Assembly (NCBI GenBank): GCA_036399055.1
Contig: DASWNX010000029.1
Coordinates: 62,001 to 126,000 of the forward strand
DNA from: Jatrophihabitans sp.
Lineage (GTDB): Bacteria > Actinomycetota > Actinomycetes > Mycobacteriales > Jatrophihabitantaceae
Length of the DNA stretch: 64,000 bases
Reading direction: 5' to 3'
Shown here one piece after another: positions 52,427-61,147 of the stretch. The position numbers and the translations under genes were made by a program. The notes below the pieces were generated by a model that was given only the letters and a program-made list of their open reading frames with translations, was not told the origin of the DNA and did no database searches. Numbering within the stretch: position 1 is the first letter of the stretch; each line of letters begins with the position of its first letter.

Positions 52427-55400
52427 TCACGGTGCTCCTATCAGTGTGAAAGCACCCCAGAAGTAGGTGTGGTCATGAGCAGGCTCAGCCAGGACCTCGT
52501 CGATGGCCGTCTGCAGAGCGGCACTCCTGTCACCCGTTCTGAGCCAGGCCGTGTAGAAGCTAAGCATCAGAATTTCGGTCGTCGTGTCGTCGACCTGCCA
52601 CAGGCTCACCAGCAGCGTCCTTGCTCCCGCATACAGAAAGGCGTGCGCCAGGCCCGTCAGTTCTTCGCCGGCTAGCGGTCCGGACAAGCCGGACTGACAT
52701 GCCGACAGCGTCACGAGGTCGGCATTGAGCCGCCCCTCAAGGACGGCACGAGCGGAATGGACTCCGTTGCTGAGCACGATGTGAGAATCCAAGGGCGACC
52801 GCTCATCGAAGATGGCGTGGGCGGCGAGGTGGACGGTACCCGCGGTCCTGAGGCGGGCACCCACCACCTCGCAACTGGCAGCGGAACCGACTAGAGGCTT
52901 CGTACCTAACAGGGCCGCGACGGCGCGTGCCTCAGTGCGCGCGCACGGCAGGTCGCCGCTGGGATCGCCGACCACGAGTGCCTGCGTCGAGGACACCCGG
53001 CCGCGCCCCAGGAAGCGAACGAGCCCTAGTGCTGGCACCGTCGTCAGCGCGGGTGCGCCATTCTCGGCTACCTTCCAGCCAGCGCGTCGGAGAACTGCGA
53101 TCCATGGCAGGGCGTGGGCTAGGCCGTCCGGTGCCAGCAGGACGCGGCTGGCGTCGCCGGCGAGCGTGCGGACCTGCTGAACCAGCCGCAATGGAATGCG
53201 CAGCCAAGTCTCGCCCCGGCGTCCGGTGCCGTCGAAGGCAACGACCTCGCGAAGGAAACGCTCCCTCACGTCCTCCCAGTGGGCGCACGTCACGTGTTCT
53301 ACGACAGCAACCGGCGCCTGCCAGCCCGCCTTGAACACGAACATGACTGTCTTGTCGATGCCTAAATGGAGCGACAGTATGACCGTGTTGACGGAAAGCC
53401 GCTCAGATAGTTCGGTGAGGTCGTTCCACGCCAACCGGTTGCCGCGCCGCAACGCCGCATACTCGGCGCCGCGCGGACTTTGTGAGGCGATCGTGGTCAG
53501 AATCTCCTTTAGGCCCTGCAGAACAGTAGCGCGGTGCTTCGCGCGCGCCGCCCGACTTCCTTCGCGTTCGGAGGTAAGCGTTTGCCCGATCTCGGTGAGG
53601 GCTAGGGCATCAATCGTCGCCAGCTCCTTGAGCAGAACCCCTTCGCGCTGCAGAAGTTCCGGGCTAACACCGCTAGGAGGCGGGATTTCACCTCGCGACA
53701 CCGACTCAGCCAGGAGTCGGGACTTACGTCCCTCCGCGACGACAAACGCGCGCTGCCGTGCAGTTGCAGCTTCGGCAGGGTCTAAGACAGCCAACTCCAG
53801 ATAGCTGTCGACGAGCAATCCGTCGGTTCCAGCCCACTCCGCCTCGTGTGCGATCTTGTAAGTGACGGGTGTCGCGACGAACACCTCGTCGAGCAGCCGC
53901 CATAACTCTTCAAGCGCGGCAATTGCCCCTTTCAAATCGCCCAACATCTGCGTCCGGGCGAAGCGGGTCTTTAGAGCCTTCGCCAACGCCAGCAGCACAT
54001 CGGTGCGGAGGGGTGAAGAGGCATGCATCGCTGCCAGGCATCGCGTATACGTCGAAACGGCCTGGTCAAGGTCCGCCAGCAGTTGGCTGGATCTGTAGCC
54101 CTCCTCCTGTGCCACGCCGAGGTTGAAAAGCAGCATCCCAGGGTCGAGCGGCGTCGCCGGAGGCTCCTCGAGCGCCTGTCCGAAAAGTCCGATGGCCTGC
54201 CTGAGGTCATCGGGGTCGCTTAAGAGCCCATAACGGTGAAGGTGCCTAAGCCCAAGGCTTGACAAGTAGGTCGTCCGGCCGTGGCCGCCTGGACGAGTCG
54301 CGGCGACTGCTCCCCGAGCCAAGGTCAGAGCTCGCTCAAGCACCTCCGGCTCACTCGTCGCTCTGTACCGCAAACCGAGCGTTCGACCGAGATTGTGCAG
54401 AGTGACAGCACGGTTGAGAGAGGTGTGGGGGGTGATCTCAACTGCCCGCTCCGCAGCCGACAGCGCATCCTTAAGGTCGCGCGGGCTACCTGTCCGCTCA
54501 AAACGGTCAGCCAACACGACAGAAAGCTGTGAAAGCGACCCGCCAAGTTTCGTCGGGATGTCGCCGCTGGCGGCGACGGCGTGCCGCGCCATCTCGACGG
54601 CGGCTTCGAGGTCACTGACGTCACCGGTAGCGGCGTAGCGGCCACTCAGGCCGGCCGCAAGATTCACCTGCCAGCCGGCGGACTCCGCAGATCCCGTTGG
54701 CGCCTCCTTCACGGCGCTCCGCCAGATCGTGATGGCGTCGTCCAGATAACGCAGGGCACCGCATTGCAGGAAATTCAGCGAGAAGGCGCTCGCCAAATTT
54801 CCTCTCTGCTGCCGACTCTCGTAGGTCCCAGGCGGTGTACACGCCACGACCTCGCCGAGCAGCTTTGTAGCGCGGTCCAGGTCGGGATACTGCCCGTCGG
54901 TCGAATAGCGCAGAAGCAGGGCTAGACCCAGGTTGGAGAGAGCCGGTACCGCTCTTGGGGAACCGGGAGGGACAGCGGCGAGTGCTTGCTCCAGCGCATC
55001 GATCGCAGTGTCGAGTTCGGCGCGTTCGCCTCCGTGGCGATAACGGGTGAGCCGCACGCCCGCCCAGTCGACAAGGACAGCTGGGCGGCGAGGGTCTAGC
55101 TGGTCCAGATGACGGACCTCGTCGTCCATCATTGCGAAGGCACGGTCCACATCTGCTTGATCGCCACTTCTGGCGAAACGATCATGCAGCGCCAGCGCCA
55201 AGTCCAACCGATGCTCGGACTGTTCAGTCGCTTCAACCGCGGCTGCCACCTCGAGGTGCTCGAGAGCCGCCGTAAGGTCCGCATCATTGCCTTCCGCGTC
55301 GTAACGGAGCCGTAGCACACGACCGAGACCGCCAATGAAGCCGCAACGTTGGCTCTCAGTCTTCACTGCTGCGAGCCCACGCCTGAACAGGAATGCGGCG

Positions 55401-56128
55401 TCTCGGAGGTCGTCCGGGTTCTTCGTCACCAGCCATCGCTCGCAGAGCCCTACACCGAGATTCTGCAACACGACGGGCAAGGGCTCGGCGTCTTCCGGCA
55501 GTCGTCGCATCGTCGCGTCGTCCAGCTCGATGGCGAGGTCGAGGTCGCCCGTCCGCCGTGGATCCGCTCGGAAGCGCAAGACAAGGGCGTTGGCCAGCTC
55601 GATGCGGAGCGGGATTGCGTACTCGTCGTCGGTGAGAGTCCCGCACGCGCTCGTCAACATTGCAACGGCCCGGTCGAGAGCACCGGGACTGTGCGCCTGC
55701 CGGCACCTCGCCGCGAGCGCCTTTCCCAGAACCCCCTCCGAGACTGCCCGCGTCGCCTTATCGACTGCTGTCGCTACCGCCTGCTCTGCAATCTCGACTG
55801 CCCGATCCAGGGTTGACTCCATGTGATGTTCATGAAGATCGAGGAGCACCAGTGCCAGGTTCAAGAACGCAGGCGCACCCGTGTCCTGCACACTCTCGAG
55901 TAATGCGGCGGCCTCGTTCAGGTCTGCTCGGCTGCCCGTGCTCAACCCGCGGTCCCGCAACGCGAGAGCCAGTGTGATGACCAGCGAAGAACGTAGCGAC
56001 GAGTCCATGACCGACCCCGCCAAGGCTGTCCTGAGGCGATTGCGGGCCCGCTCAAGATCTTTCTCAGTTCCGGTCGCCGCGAACCGCAGCGATGCAGCGA
56101 CGCTCCGACTAAAAAGTGGCTTTCCCAT
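52427..56128 (-). CDS. TPR-CHAT caspase-like protease
   Basis: A 1233-residue protein. Residues about 1-830 are many TPR-like helical repeats, recurring as LA..L..RY..TGD..DL..A. The C-terminal ~330 residues are a CHAT (caspase HetF associated with TPRs) domain with the catalytic dyad His1104 in HLAAHAIFDERSPLDSH and Cys1144 in LVTLSACQSGLSGPLAGEEL, followed by FLYAGARTLLVSLWQVDD. ATG 56128 is preferred over an upstream ATG because GGAAAGCC starts normal TPR sequence. CHAT proteases act in stress responses and antiphage conflict systems; here the sensor would be the TPR array and the target may be the neighbour. Confidence 0.92.
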   Translation of the reverse strand: MGKPLFSRSVAASLRFAATGTEKDLERARNRLRTALAGSVMDSSLRSSLVITLALALRDRGLSTGSRADLNEAAALLESVQDTGAPAFLNLALVLLDLHEHHMESTLDRAVEIAEQAVATAVDKATRAVSEGVLGKALAARCRQAHSPGALDRAVAMLTSACGTLTDDEYAIPLRIELANALVLRFRADPRRTGDLDLAIELDDATMRRLPEDAEPLPVVLQNLGVGLCERWLVTKNPDDLRDAAFLFRRGLAAVKTESQRCGFIGGLGRVLRLRYDAEGNDADLTAALEHLEVAAAVEATEQSEHRLDLALALHDRFARSGDQADVDRAFAMMDDEVRHLDQLDPRRPAVLVDWAGVRLTRYRHGGERAELDTAIDALEQALAAVPPGSPRAVPALSNLGLALLLRYSTDGQYPDLDRATKLLGEVVACTPPGTYESRQQRGNLASAFSLNFLQCGALRYLDDAITIWRSAVKEAPTGSAESAGWQVNLAAGLSGRYAATGDVSDLEAAVEMARHAVAASGDIPTKLGGSLSQLSVVLADRFERTGSPRDLKDALSAAERAVEITPHTSLNRAVTLHNLGRTLGLRYRATSEPEVLERALTLARGAVAATRPGGHGRTTYLSSLGLRHLHRYGLLSDPDDLRQAIGLFGQALEEPPATPLDPGMLLFNLGVAQEEGYRSSQLLADLDQAVSTYTRCLAAMHASSPLRTDVLLALAKALKTRFARTQMLGDLKGAIAALEELWRLLDEVFVATPVTYKIAHEAEWAGTDGLLVDSYLELAVLDPAEAATARQRAFVVAEGRKSRLLAESVSRGEIPPPSGVSPELLQREGVLLKELATIDALALTEIGQTLTSEREGSRAARAKHRATVLQGLKEILTTIASQSPRGAEYAALRRGNRLAWNDLTELSERLSVNTVILSLHLGIDKTVMFVFKAGWQAPVAVVEHVTCAHWEDVRERFLREVVAFDGTGRRGETWLRIPLRLVQQVRTLAGDASRVLLAPDGLAHALPWIAVLRRAGWKVAENGAPALTTVPALGLVRFLGRGRVSSTQALVVGDPSGDLPCARTEARAVAALLGTKPLVGSAASCEVVGARLRTAGTVHLAAHAIFDERSPLDSHIVLSNGVHSARAVLEGRLNADLVTLSACQSGLSGPLAGEELTGLAHAFLYAGARTLLVSLWQVDDTTTEILMLSFYTAWLRTGDRSAALQTAIDEVLAEPAHDHTYFWGAFTLIGAP

Positions 56129-57128
56129 GATCAGCTCTATTCCACACTTTTGCGTCATTCCGAGACCACTCAGACCGTAACAAGGCAATTTTCCAAAGTA
56201 GAGGGTTTAGATCGGACCGATCAAGATATGGCTTGATTGGAAGGAGGGACAAAACCAAACCTGATACAAGCGCGTGTGGAACCGGCTGGACCGTGATGAT
56301 CTTTAACCCGGCGATTGATGCGAGCCCACCGAACTCAAAGGGCGCACTAGTCGTCATACGATTCGCCAAACCGCGAATAACCATTATCGTTCTCCGCAAC
56401 TACGCAAAAACTATGCAAACGCACACCGTCGGGCTTCAGAGCGACCGATAACAAATCTCTGCCAAGAAACTGTTGAGGCATTTCACGCTACACCCTGGCA
56501 GCTCTCAAGGCCCTATGCGGTAATGGCGGCTCACGGACTCGATGACAGACTGTCAGCGAGTTGGTTAACGTCGAACCAGTTCCCTAGGATCGCTCCTGTC
56601 GCCGTCGTGACCAGCGAGCCAAGGGCCGCGCATATAATGGCAAAAAGGCCAACACGGGCTTCCGCGCCTGCTTCCGTCCCCAGCGAACGTTCGACTGAGC
56701 GACAAACCCCGGAGCATTGTGCTAGCTCACATTTACTCCCCCATTGCCAAGTCGAAATCACGTTTCGGATCGTTAGCAAGTAATATGCCAGAACGCCTAA
56801 AAAGATGATGACCGGCGAACACGGCCCCTGCGGTCGCGCAGCAGCACGGCGGTGGGCGGGTCGTGGAGTGCCTGGTCCAGAAACCGGGCCCGACCTGAGG
56901 ACGTCGCCGTGGAGAAGCCGACAAAGGATTGCCACGATTCGCGGCCACGATGAACCGGTTTCACGATGAGAAGGTCGTCGATTACGTTAACCCGATCCCA
57001 GTCCGACCGACGACGTTGCGGTTCGACCTTTATACGAGACTGCCCCATGTTGTGGACCGGCCGGGAGGCGCCATAGGCACTGCAAAGGTGAGGCGGGTAG
57101 GGCCAGGTGATCTGCGGCCCCGGTGCGC
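56129..57128. other. Low-GC stretch with one possible gene remnant
   Basis: About 1 kb between the CHAT start and the Fic gene. The first part (56129-56530) is AT-rich and shows no gene. The middle holds a short membrane-protein-like frame, and 56820-57050 a leftward frame with RARFLDQALHDPPTAVLL that I cannot identify. GC is lower than average, suggesting acquired or decayed DNA. Confidence 0.45.
56531..56821 (-). pseudogene. Small two-helix membrane protein, probably broken at its start
   Basis: In this leftward frame PVIIFLGVLAYYLLTI and VGLFAIICAALGSLVT look like two membrane helices, separated by a ~45-residue segment with three Cys, and the frame ends FDVNQLADSLSSSP. No credible start codon or RBS exists near the first helix; the open frame continues upstream in unrelated GC-rich sequence. 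It is probably the 3' part of a disrupted gene, or a gene with a start I cannot place. Confidence 0.4.
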
Positions 57129-58130
57129 TTACCGCCGGTACCGGTTCGCCTGGTACTCAGCCACCCACTTGCGCGAGGACATCCAGGTGCCATCAGGCTG
57201 CTTCTGCGCGCGCAACCGGCCTCGGTGAGCCGCGACGCGCAGCGCGGCTGCGCTGAGCCCTGCCTTTTCGTCGGCCAGGCTGGCTAGCGGCACGAGCCGG
57301 GCAGGCCCGGGGACAGCGGGCACGACGAAGCGGTACAGGTTGCTCGTCACCGCGCGGGCGATATGTTCGCCGAGCGGACCGCAGTGTCCGTTGTCGGCCT
57401 TGCGCATCGCGGTGAGGTACTTGGTGCGTTCGTTCTTAAAGATGATCGCAGGCGGATACCCCAGACGGGCGAGGACGAGGTTGAGCAGCAACCGGCCGGT
57501 GCGGCCGTTGCCGTCCAGGAAGGGATGGATGCATTCGAACGCGTTATGCACCCGTGCGAGTCGTTCAGCAAACGGCTCGTCTTCCTGAGGGCTGCGGAGG
57601 TCGTCAACGGAGTTGACCCAGTCCCGCATGAGTGCGTCGATGTCGGTGAACGGCGGCGGCTGCATCCCCTCCGGGAACGGCTTGATCTCGTGCTCGCGCC
57701 AGTTGCCCGGACTCTCGGACGGGTGGGCGTGCGGGTGCGGGGCGACGTTCCACACCGGGGTCATGACCCGGTAGTGCACCGACCTGACCTCCTGCAGCGA
57801 CAACAGCCGCCCGGTCGTCCAGTCGCCTGGCGCCACGCCTTGTCCGTACACCCACTGAGCGGCGTCGGCATATCCGATGACCTCCATGTACTCGCGCAGC
57901 TCCTTGTCACCGACTGCGCGACCCTCGTCGAGCAGCTTGCGCACCTGGCTGAGCACGAGCGTGTTGCCCTCGATGGCGGTGGAGTGGTGAGCCTCCTGAT
58001 GCCAAAGGTCCGACCAAATGTCCTCGGCCTCGACCGGTGACGGCAGGCCACCGAGCCGGCGGTTCAGATCAGCGATGGCTTCGTCCAGCCGGGCGTAGAC
58101 GGACTGGCGGGAGGGGCGGCCACGTGGCAC
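57129..58130 (-). CDS. Fic-family protein (class II)
   Basis: A 333-residue AMP-transferase-type protein. The catalytic motif HPFLDGNGRTGR (202-213) is complete, and an N-terminal inhibitory helix motif S-T-A-I-E-G-N (50-56) marks it as class II, self-restrained. The C-terminal ~45 residues (LSAAALRVAAHRGRLRAQ, then WMSSRKWVAEY) look like a small helix-turn-helix. Fic proteins AMPylate partner proteins on Ser/Thr/Tyr. GTG 58130 has GGGAG upstream and lies 11 bp from a perfect inverted repeat, suggesting autoregulation. Confidence 0.92.
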   Translation of the reverse strand: MPRGRPSRQSVYARLDEAIADLNRRLGGLPSPVEAEDIWSDLWHQEAHHSTAIEGNTLVLSQVRKLLDEGRAVGDKELREYMEVIGYADAAQWVYGQGVAPGDWTTGRLLSLQEVRSVHYRVMTPVWNVAPHPHAHPSESPGNWREHEIKPFPEGMQPPPFTDIDALMRDWVNSVDDLRSPQEDEPFAERLARVHNAFECIHPFLDGNGRTGRLLLNLVLARLGYPPAIIFKNERTKYLTAMRKADNGHCGPLGEHIARAVTSNLYRFVVPAVPGPARLVPLASLADEKAGLSAAALRVAAHRGRLRAQKQPDGTWMSSRKWVAEYQANRYRR

Positions 58131-58140
58131 AAGGACTCCC

Positions 58141-58182
58141 AAAGTGTTCGGTAATCGGCCAACTAAATGTACCGAACACTTT
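58141..58182. promoter_or_regulatory. Perfect 13-bp inverted repeat upstream of fic, candidate operator
   Basis: AAAGTGTTCGGTA, a 16-bp spacer, then its exact reverse complement TACCGAACACTTT. It lies 11-52 bp upstream of the fic GTG, where a promoter is expected, and arm spacing would place both half-sites on nearby helix faces. Autoregulation by the Fic protein's C-terminal helix-turn-helix is plausible. Confidence 0.7.
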
Positions 58183-58383
58183 TGAAGTTGTCGCACTCCC
58201 CTGCCAGAAAGCGAACCGTACACATTTCGTCGTCAGTGTCCCTCGGATCGTCACGCTGATGAAAGGCGTCTCTTTAGGAGGGGCAGGCCCAACCCAGGCG
58301 CCTTCACCGCCCCGTCTGGCACTCAGCCCCGACCTGAAGTGCTCTCAGGAGGAGGCCCGGACTAGAGGCAAGACTCGGCGCAC

Positions 58384-58744
58384 CATGAGAGTCGAATACT
58401 CCGCTGTTGAATCGCTGTGCGCACAGGGCGCACCGGTTTACCGGCTCCTGTCGGCCGGAGCACTGTCTCGCCGCTAATGGCCGATCGGGATTCGCCTTAT
58501 TCAACTTGCCTAAGTGGGGCGGGTGGGGCTCGAACCCACGACCCAGGGATTATGAGGTTTAACAGCCTCACCCTTGTGCGCACCCGCCAGAGAGCAGAGG
58601 TTCCGGGAGAGCCGTTCGTCCTTTACTCGCCGAATCCTCGTCTGTAAGTCGGCGATGCCGAAGCCCCTGCTCTCCGTATCTGCCAGATGCACTTCAGCTG
58701 CCCGGCCGGCTCAACAACACGAAGCCATCCACACGACATAACGT
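58384..58744. repeat. Diverged direct repeat, copy 1, with tRNA 3' fragment
   Basis: About 360 bp resembling 60251-60619 in the same orientation. Shared blocks include GAATACT(C/T)CGCTGTTG, CTCGCCGCTA, a 44-bp identical tRNA-like core, TTTACTCGCCGAATCCTCGT and CCACACGACATAACGTC. The copies differ by many substitutions and small indels, so the duplication is old. Confidence 0.75.
58515..58558 (-). other. 3' half of a tRNA-Met-like gene (copy 1), attachment-site-like
   Basis: Read leftward: CTCATAA, an anticodon loop with CAT, then TCCCT, a variable region and a T-arm GTGGG-TTCGAGC-CCCAC followed by CCGCCCCA. The 5' half does not pair: no D-arm, no 5' anticodon stem, no matching acceptor strand. 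It is therefore a 3' fragment, the usual attB part for actinobacterial integrative elements, and not a functional tRNA. Confidence 0.65.
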
Positions 58745-59007
58745 CTTTGAGCGGGCGGGCCCTAACAGCTCCACCAGTCACGTGACGAGCAAGCCCGGTC
58801 CGGACACGCTCGCCAGCCCAATCCGGGTGACGCCAATCCGGCCGGCCGGGCACTCGGCTCGCCTGCGGCCTGGTGTCCACGAAGCTGCTGTCCACCCGGT
58901 GGCGACAGTGCCGCACGCCACGACCCACGACGAAGAACGCAGGCCGGGACCGTGGCCAGTGCGTGCGAGTGCTCCCCTTTATCGTCAGGCTTCGCAGAAA
59001 GCGGGGA

Positions 59008-59712
59008 TCACTTGACGACCGCGAGCACGCCACAGGCGGCCGGGTCGGTCGCCTCGGCGGGCAGGCTGGAGTCGAGCTCGCTGGCACCCGCGCCGAAGTC
59101 GTAGATGCCGTTGCCGTTGTAGTCCACCCCGTGGATGACGAGGACACCCTCACCGTCGCGGACGGCGTCGGCGATCTGCTTGGCGGTGCCGCCGCCACCG
59201 GAGTAGCCGGTGCCCGCGACGCGGGTGAACGTGAGGTTGGCGCGGCTGTAGTCGTACGAGCCGTTGGCAGAGACTGGGAAGCGGGTGACGTCCAGGAAGC
59301 TTGCGGGGGTGGTGTCACCGCTGGTGGTGAGGGACACGACGACCGGTCCGTATGCCGGCACGCCTTCGACGGTGTTCACGCGCCCGTCGTCGTTGCTGTC
59401 CTGTGCCAGTGTCGGGCACTCGTTGAGAGCCTGCTCGCCGTAGTGGATGTGTTGGGCGTGCGGGGCGTCGGGAGTCAGGCCTTTGGCGTGCACGGCCACG
59501 TGCTGGATCTTCTGGTTGCGGACCGTGGCGGTGGCGGTGCCGGACGCGCCGGAGCCGTTGAGCTGGTCCAGCTGCGCTTCAAGCGTCACAGTCCTGCCGG
59601 CGCCTTCGCCGGCCGGTTGTGGGTGAGCTGAGGCTGCACCGGCCCCGAGGGAGGCCGCCGCGACCATCGCGAGAACCGAAGTGCCGAGGAGAGTCGCCGT
59701 GTTTCGCTGCAT
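59008..59712 (-). CDS. Secreted CHRD-domain protein
   Basis: A 234-residue exported protein. Signal peptide: MQRNTATLLG, a hydrophobic core and AGAASA, cleaved about residue 29. The mature part has TVTLEAQLDQLNGSGASGTATATVRNQ, VAVHAKGLTPDAPHAQHIHYGEQ, VVVSLTTSGDTTP and VLVIHGVDYNGNGIYD, the pattern of the CHRD domain found in secreted bacterial proteins. GAGCTTCAG precedes ATG 59712. Function is unknown; it probably acts outside the cell. It lies between the two tRNA-fragment repeats. Confidence 0.85.
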   Translation of the reverse strand: MQRNTATLLGTSVLAMVAAASLGAGAASAHPQPAGEGAGRTVTLEAQLDQLNGSGASGTATATVRNQKIQHVAVHAKGLTPDAPHAQHIHYGEQALNECPTLAQDSNDDGRVNTVEGVPAYGPVVVSLTTSGDTTPASFLDVTRFPVSANGSYDYSRANLTFTRVAGTGYSGGGGTAKQIADAVRDGEGVLVIHGVDYNGNGIYDFGAGASELDSSLPAEATDPAACGVLAVVK

Positions 59713-60250
59713 CTGAAGCTCCTGAGTTGTGGGCCAGGAGACGATCTCGCTGGTCTACTCGGAGTTCGTAGCCGCTCGGCCGAACGGATGGGAGAGGCGT
59801 CGGAACCGGTCTGGCAGGCACTGCGGCGCCGGGACACAGACGGCCGCATGTCGGGCCGAGTCGACCTCCGAAGACAGGCAAGCACACTCGAGGTGATCCG
59901 CTCATTTCCCGAACCTCGAGTCCATGAGGCAAACCTGGCCGCCGGGCTCGCTACTGCAGTCGCCACCCTCGCGGCTCAAATGAAGATCACCATCCCATCG
60001 GTCATTGATGACGCTTGACCTTAGAAGGTGGTTTGCAAGCGGCCTGGCATGCGCCCACCTTGTCGACAGAGCGCTGATCCCGCCTGCTGCTGCCATACCC
60101 GCGCTGGGTTCGCGGTTCGAGCCGCCCCGCCCCCTGTCCGCGCAGGGATGGCCGCACGCGTCTCGCAGTCCACCGGGCTAGCCGACGCCGGACAGTTCCA
60201 CGCCCTGCTGCGCGAATGTCTGGGAGGAACGCAAGTACCGGTGAGTCCCG
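59713..60250. other. Intergenic region upstream of the CHRD gene
   Basis: About 540 bp between the CHRD start and the second direct repeat. It should include the CHRD promoter. Frames of 60-80 codons on both strands have no recognisable character. No hairpin or repeat apart from the flanking duplication was noticed. Confidence 0.35.
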
Positions 60251-60619
60251 CATCGTGAGACATCGAATACTTCGCTGTTGGACCGTTGTGCGCATGAAGT
60301 GCACCTGTTCACCCGGCTCTAGCCGACCGGAGCATCGCCTCGCCGCTATTAGCCGATCGAGACTTTCCTCATGTGACTTGATAAAAGTGGGGCGGGTGGG
60401 GCTCGAACCCACGACCCAGGGATTATGAGGTCTTACGGGCTCACCCTTGTGCGCACCCGCCAGATAGCAGCGATTCCGGGAGAGCCGTCCGTCCTTTACT
60501 CGCCGAATCCTCGTCTGTAAGGCAGCGACCCGGGCAGCCGCATTCATCCCTGTATCCTTCCCGGCGCGCTTTAACTGCCCTCCCCGCTCAACACGCGGCC
60601 GTCCACACGACATAACGTC
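60251..60619. repeat. Diverged direct repeat, copy 2, with tRNA 3' fragment
   Basis: Partner of 58384-58744, same orientation, about 1.9 kb apart. The strongest identity is the 44-bp tRNA-like core and CTCACCCTTGTGCGCACCCG directly beside it. The region just outside the core differs (AGGTCTTACGGGC here, AGGTTTAACAGCC in copy 1). Confidence 0.75.
60388..60431 (-). other. 3' half of a tRNA-Met-like gene (copy 2), attachment-site-like
   Basis: Identical over 44 bp to the core at 58515-58558: anticodon loop CTCATAA, T-arm GTGGG-TTCGAGC-CCCAC and CCGCCCCA. As in copy 1 the 5' half cannot complete a cloverleaf. In this copy TTTT follows shortly after the 3' end (leftward), as after many tRNA genes. 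The intact tRNA gene is not in the window. Confidence 0.65.
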
Positions 60620-60824
60620 GCTTCCACTGTTGTCCAACAACCGGATCTGAGCACGGCAGCCTGGACACCATCGCCACACTTGTGTGCGTGCGTTAACTAG
60701 CTGGATCTCAACCTGGTAACCGCCGCGCGGGCAGGGAAAGTCGATCAAGGCGTGATCTTAGGCCTATCGACATTCGGCCAGCGTGCCCCCGGTTCGCTTA
60801 TTTACAGCTGGACAGAGGCCAGGC

Positions 60825-60872
60825 TCACTTACACTTCATAGGCTTGCACTTGGTACGGCACTTGGCGGCCAT
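60825..60872 (-). CDS. 15-residue Lys/Cys-rich ORF
   Basis: Encodes MAAKCRTKCKPMKCK: five Lys and three Cys in 15 residues. It starts 6 bp after the preceding 32-residue ORF, with GAGCCGGG before its ATG as a weak ribosome-binding site. Composition suggests nucleic-acid or metal binding if translated. So short an ORF may arise by chance; the evidence is its position and unusual composition. Confidence 0.25.
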   Translation of the reverse strand: MAAKCRTKCKPMKCK

Positions 60873-60878
60873 CCCGGC

Positions 60879-60977
60879 TCAAGCCTCCGACGTCGGCTCG
60901 CCGAAGGCCAGCTCATAACGCTCAAGCGTGTCGTCGTAGGCGGTCTGCGGATCGGTCGCGTCCTGCTCGTCGCTCAT
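60879..60977 (-). CDS. 32-residue acidic ORF
   Basis: Encodes a peptide beginning MSDEQDATDPQTAYDDTLER and ending GEPTSEA. It is strongly acidic, with about 84% G/C at third positions, as in real genes here. The upstream ribosome-binding site is weak. Followed after 6 bp by a Lys/Cys-rich 15-residue ORF. Not a recognised family; leader plus core, or a toxin/antidote-like pair, are speculative readings. Confidence 0.35.
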   Translation of the reverse strand: MSDEQDATDPQTAYDDTLERYELAFGEPTSEA

Positions 60978-61147
60978 CAGTTCACAGCGCTACTGGATGT
61001 AGAGATCCGGCTCAATACTCTGGGATCAAGCCAAAATCCGGCACCAAGCCGAGAGGCTGATTCTTGACGGCCGGCTGCTTTACCGGCGCGCTATGCCGAG
61101 AACGCTGCTAACCAAAACCCCAGATGGACCATAGATAGCCGGGCTAC

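Larger units (their letters stand above)
60620..61147. other. Intergenic region with two very small ORFs
   Basis: About 530 bp with no ordinary gene. Two tiny leftward ORFs (60879-60977 and 60825-60872) are the only coding-like content seen. The remainder shows no clear repeat or RNA. Confidence 0.35.

Noticed and set aside
58515..58600. Complete tRNA gene (Asn or Met) on the minus strand
   Set aside because: The T-arm and CAT anticodon loop are good, but the 5' acceptor, D-arm and 5' anticodon stem do not pair in either copy. The alternative Asn-like loop CTGTTAA needs an 8-nt loop.
58510..58692. 60-codon leftward ORF containing PHNPWVVGSSPTRPT; a related ORF spans the second copy
   Set aside because: This peptide string is what translated tRNA 3' sequence gives; it is an artefact of the tRNA-like fragments.
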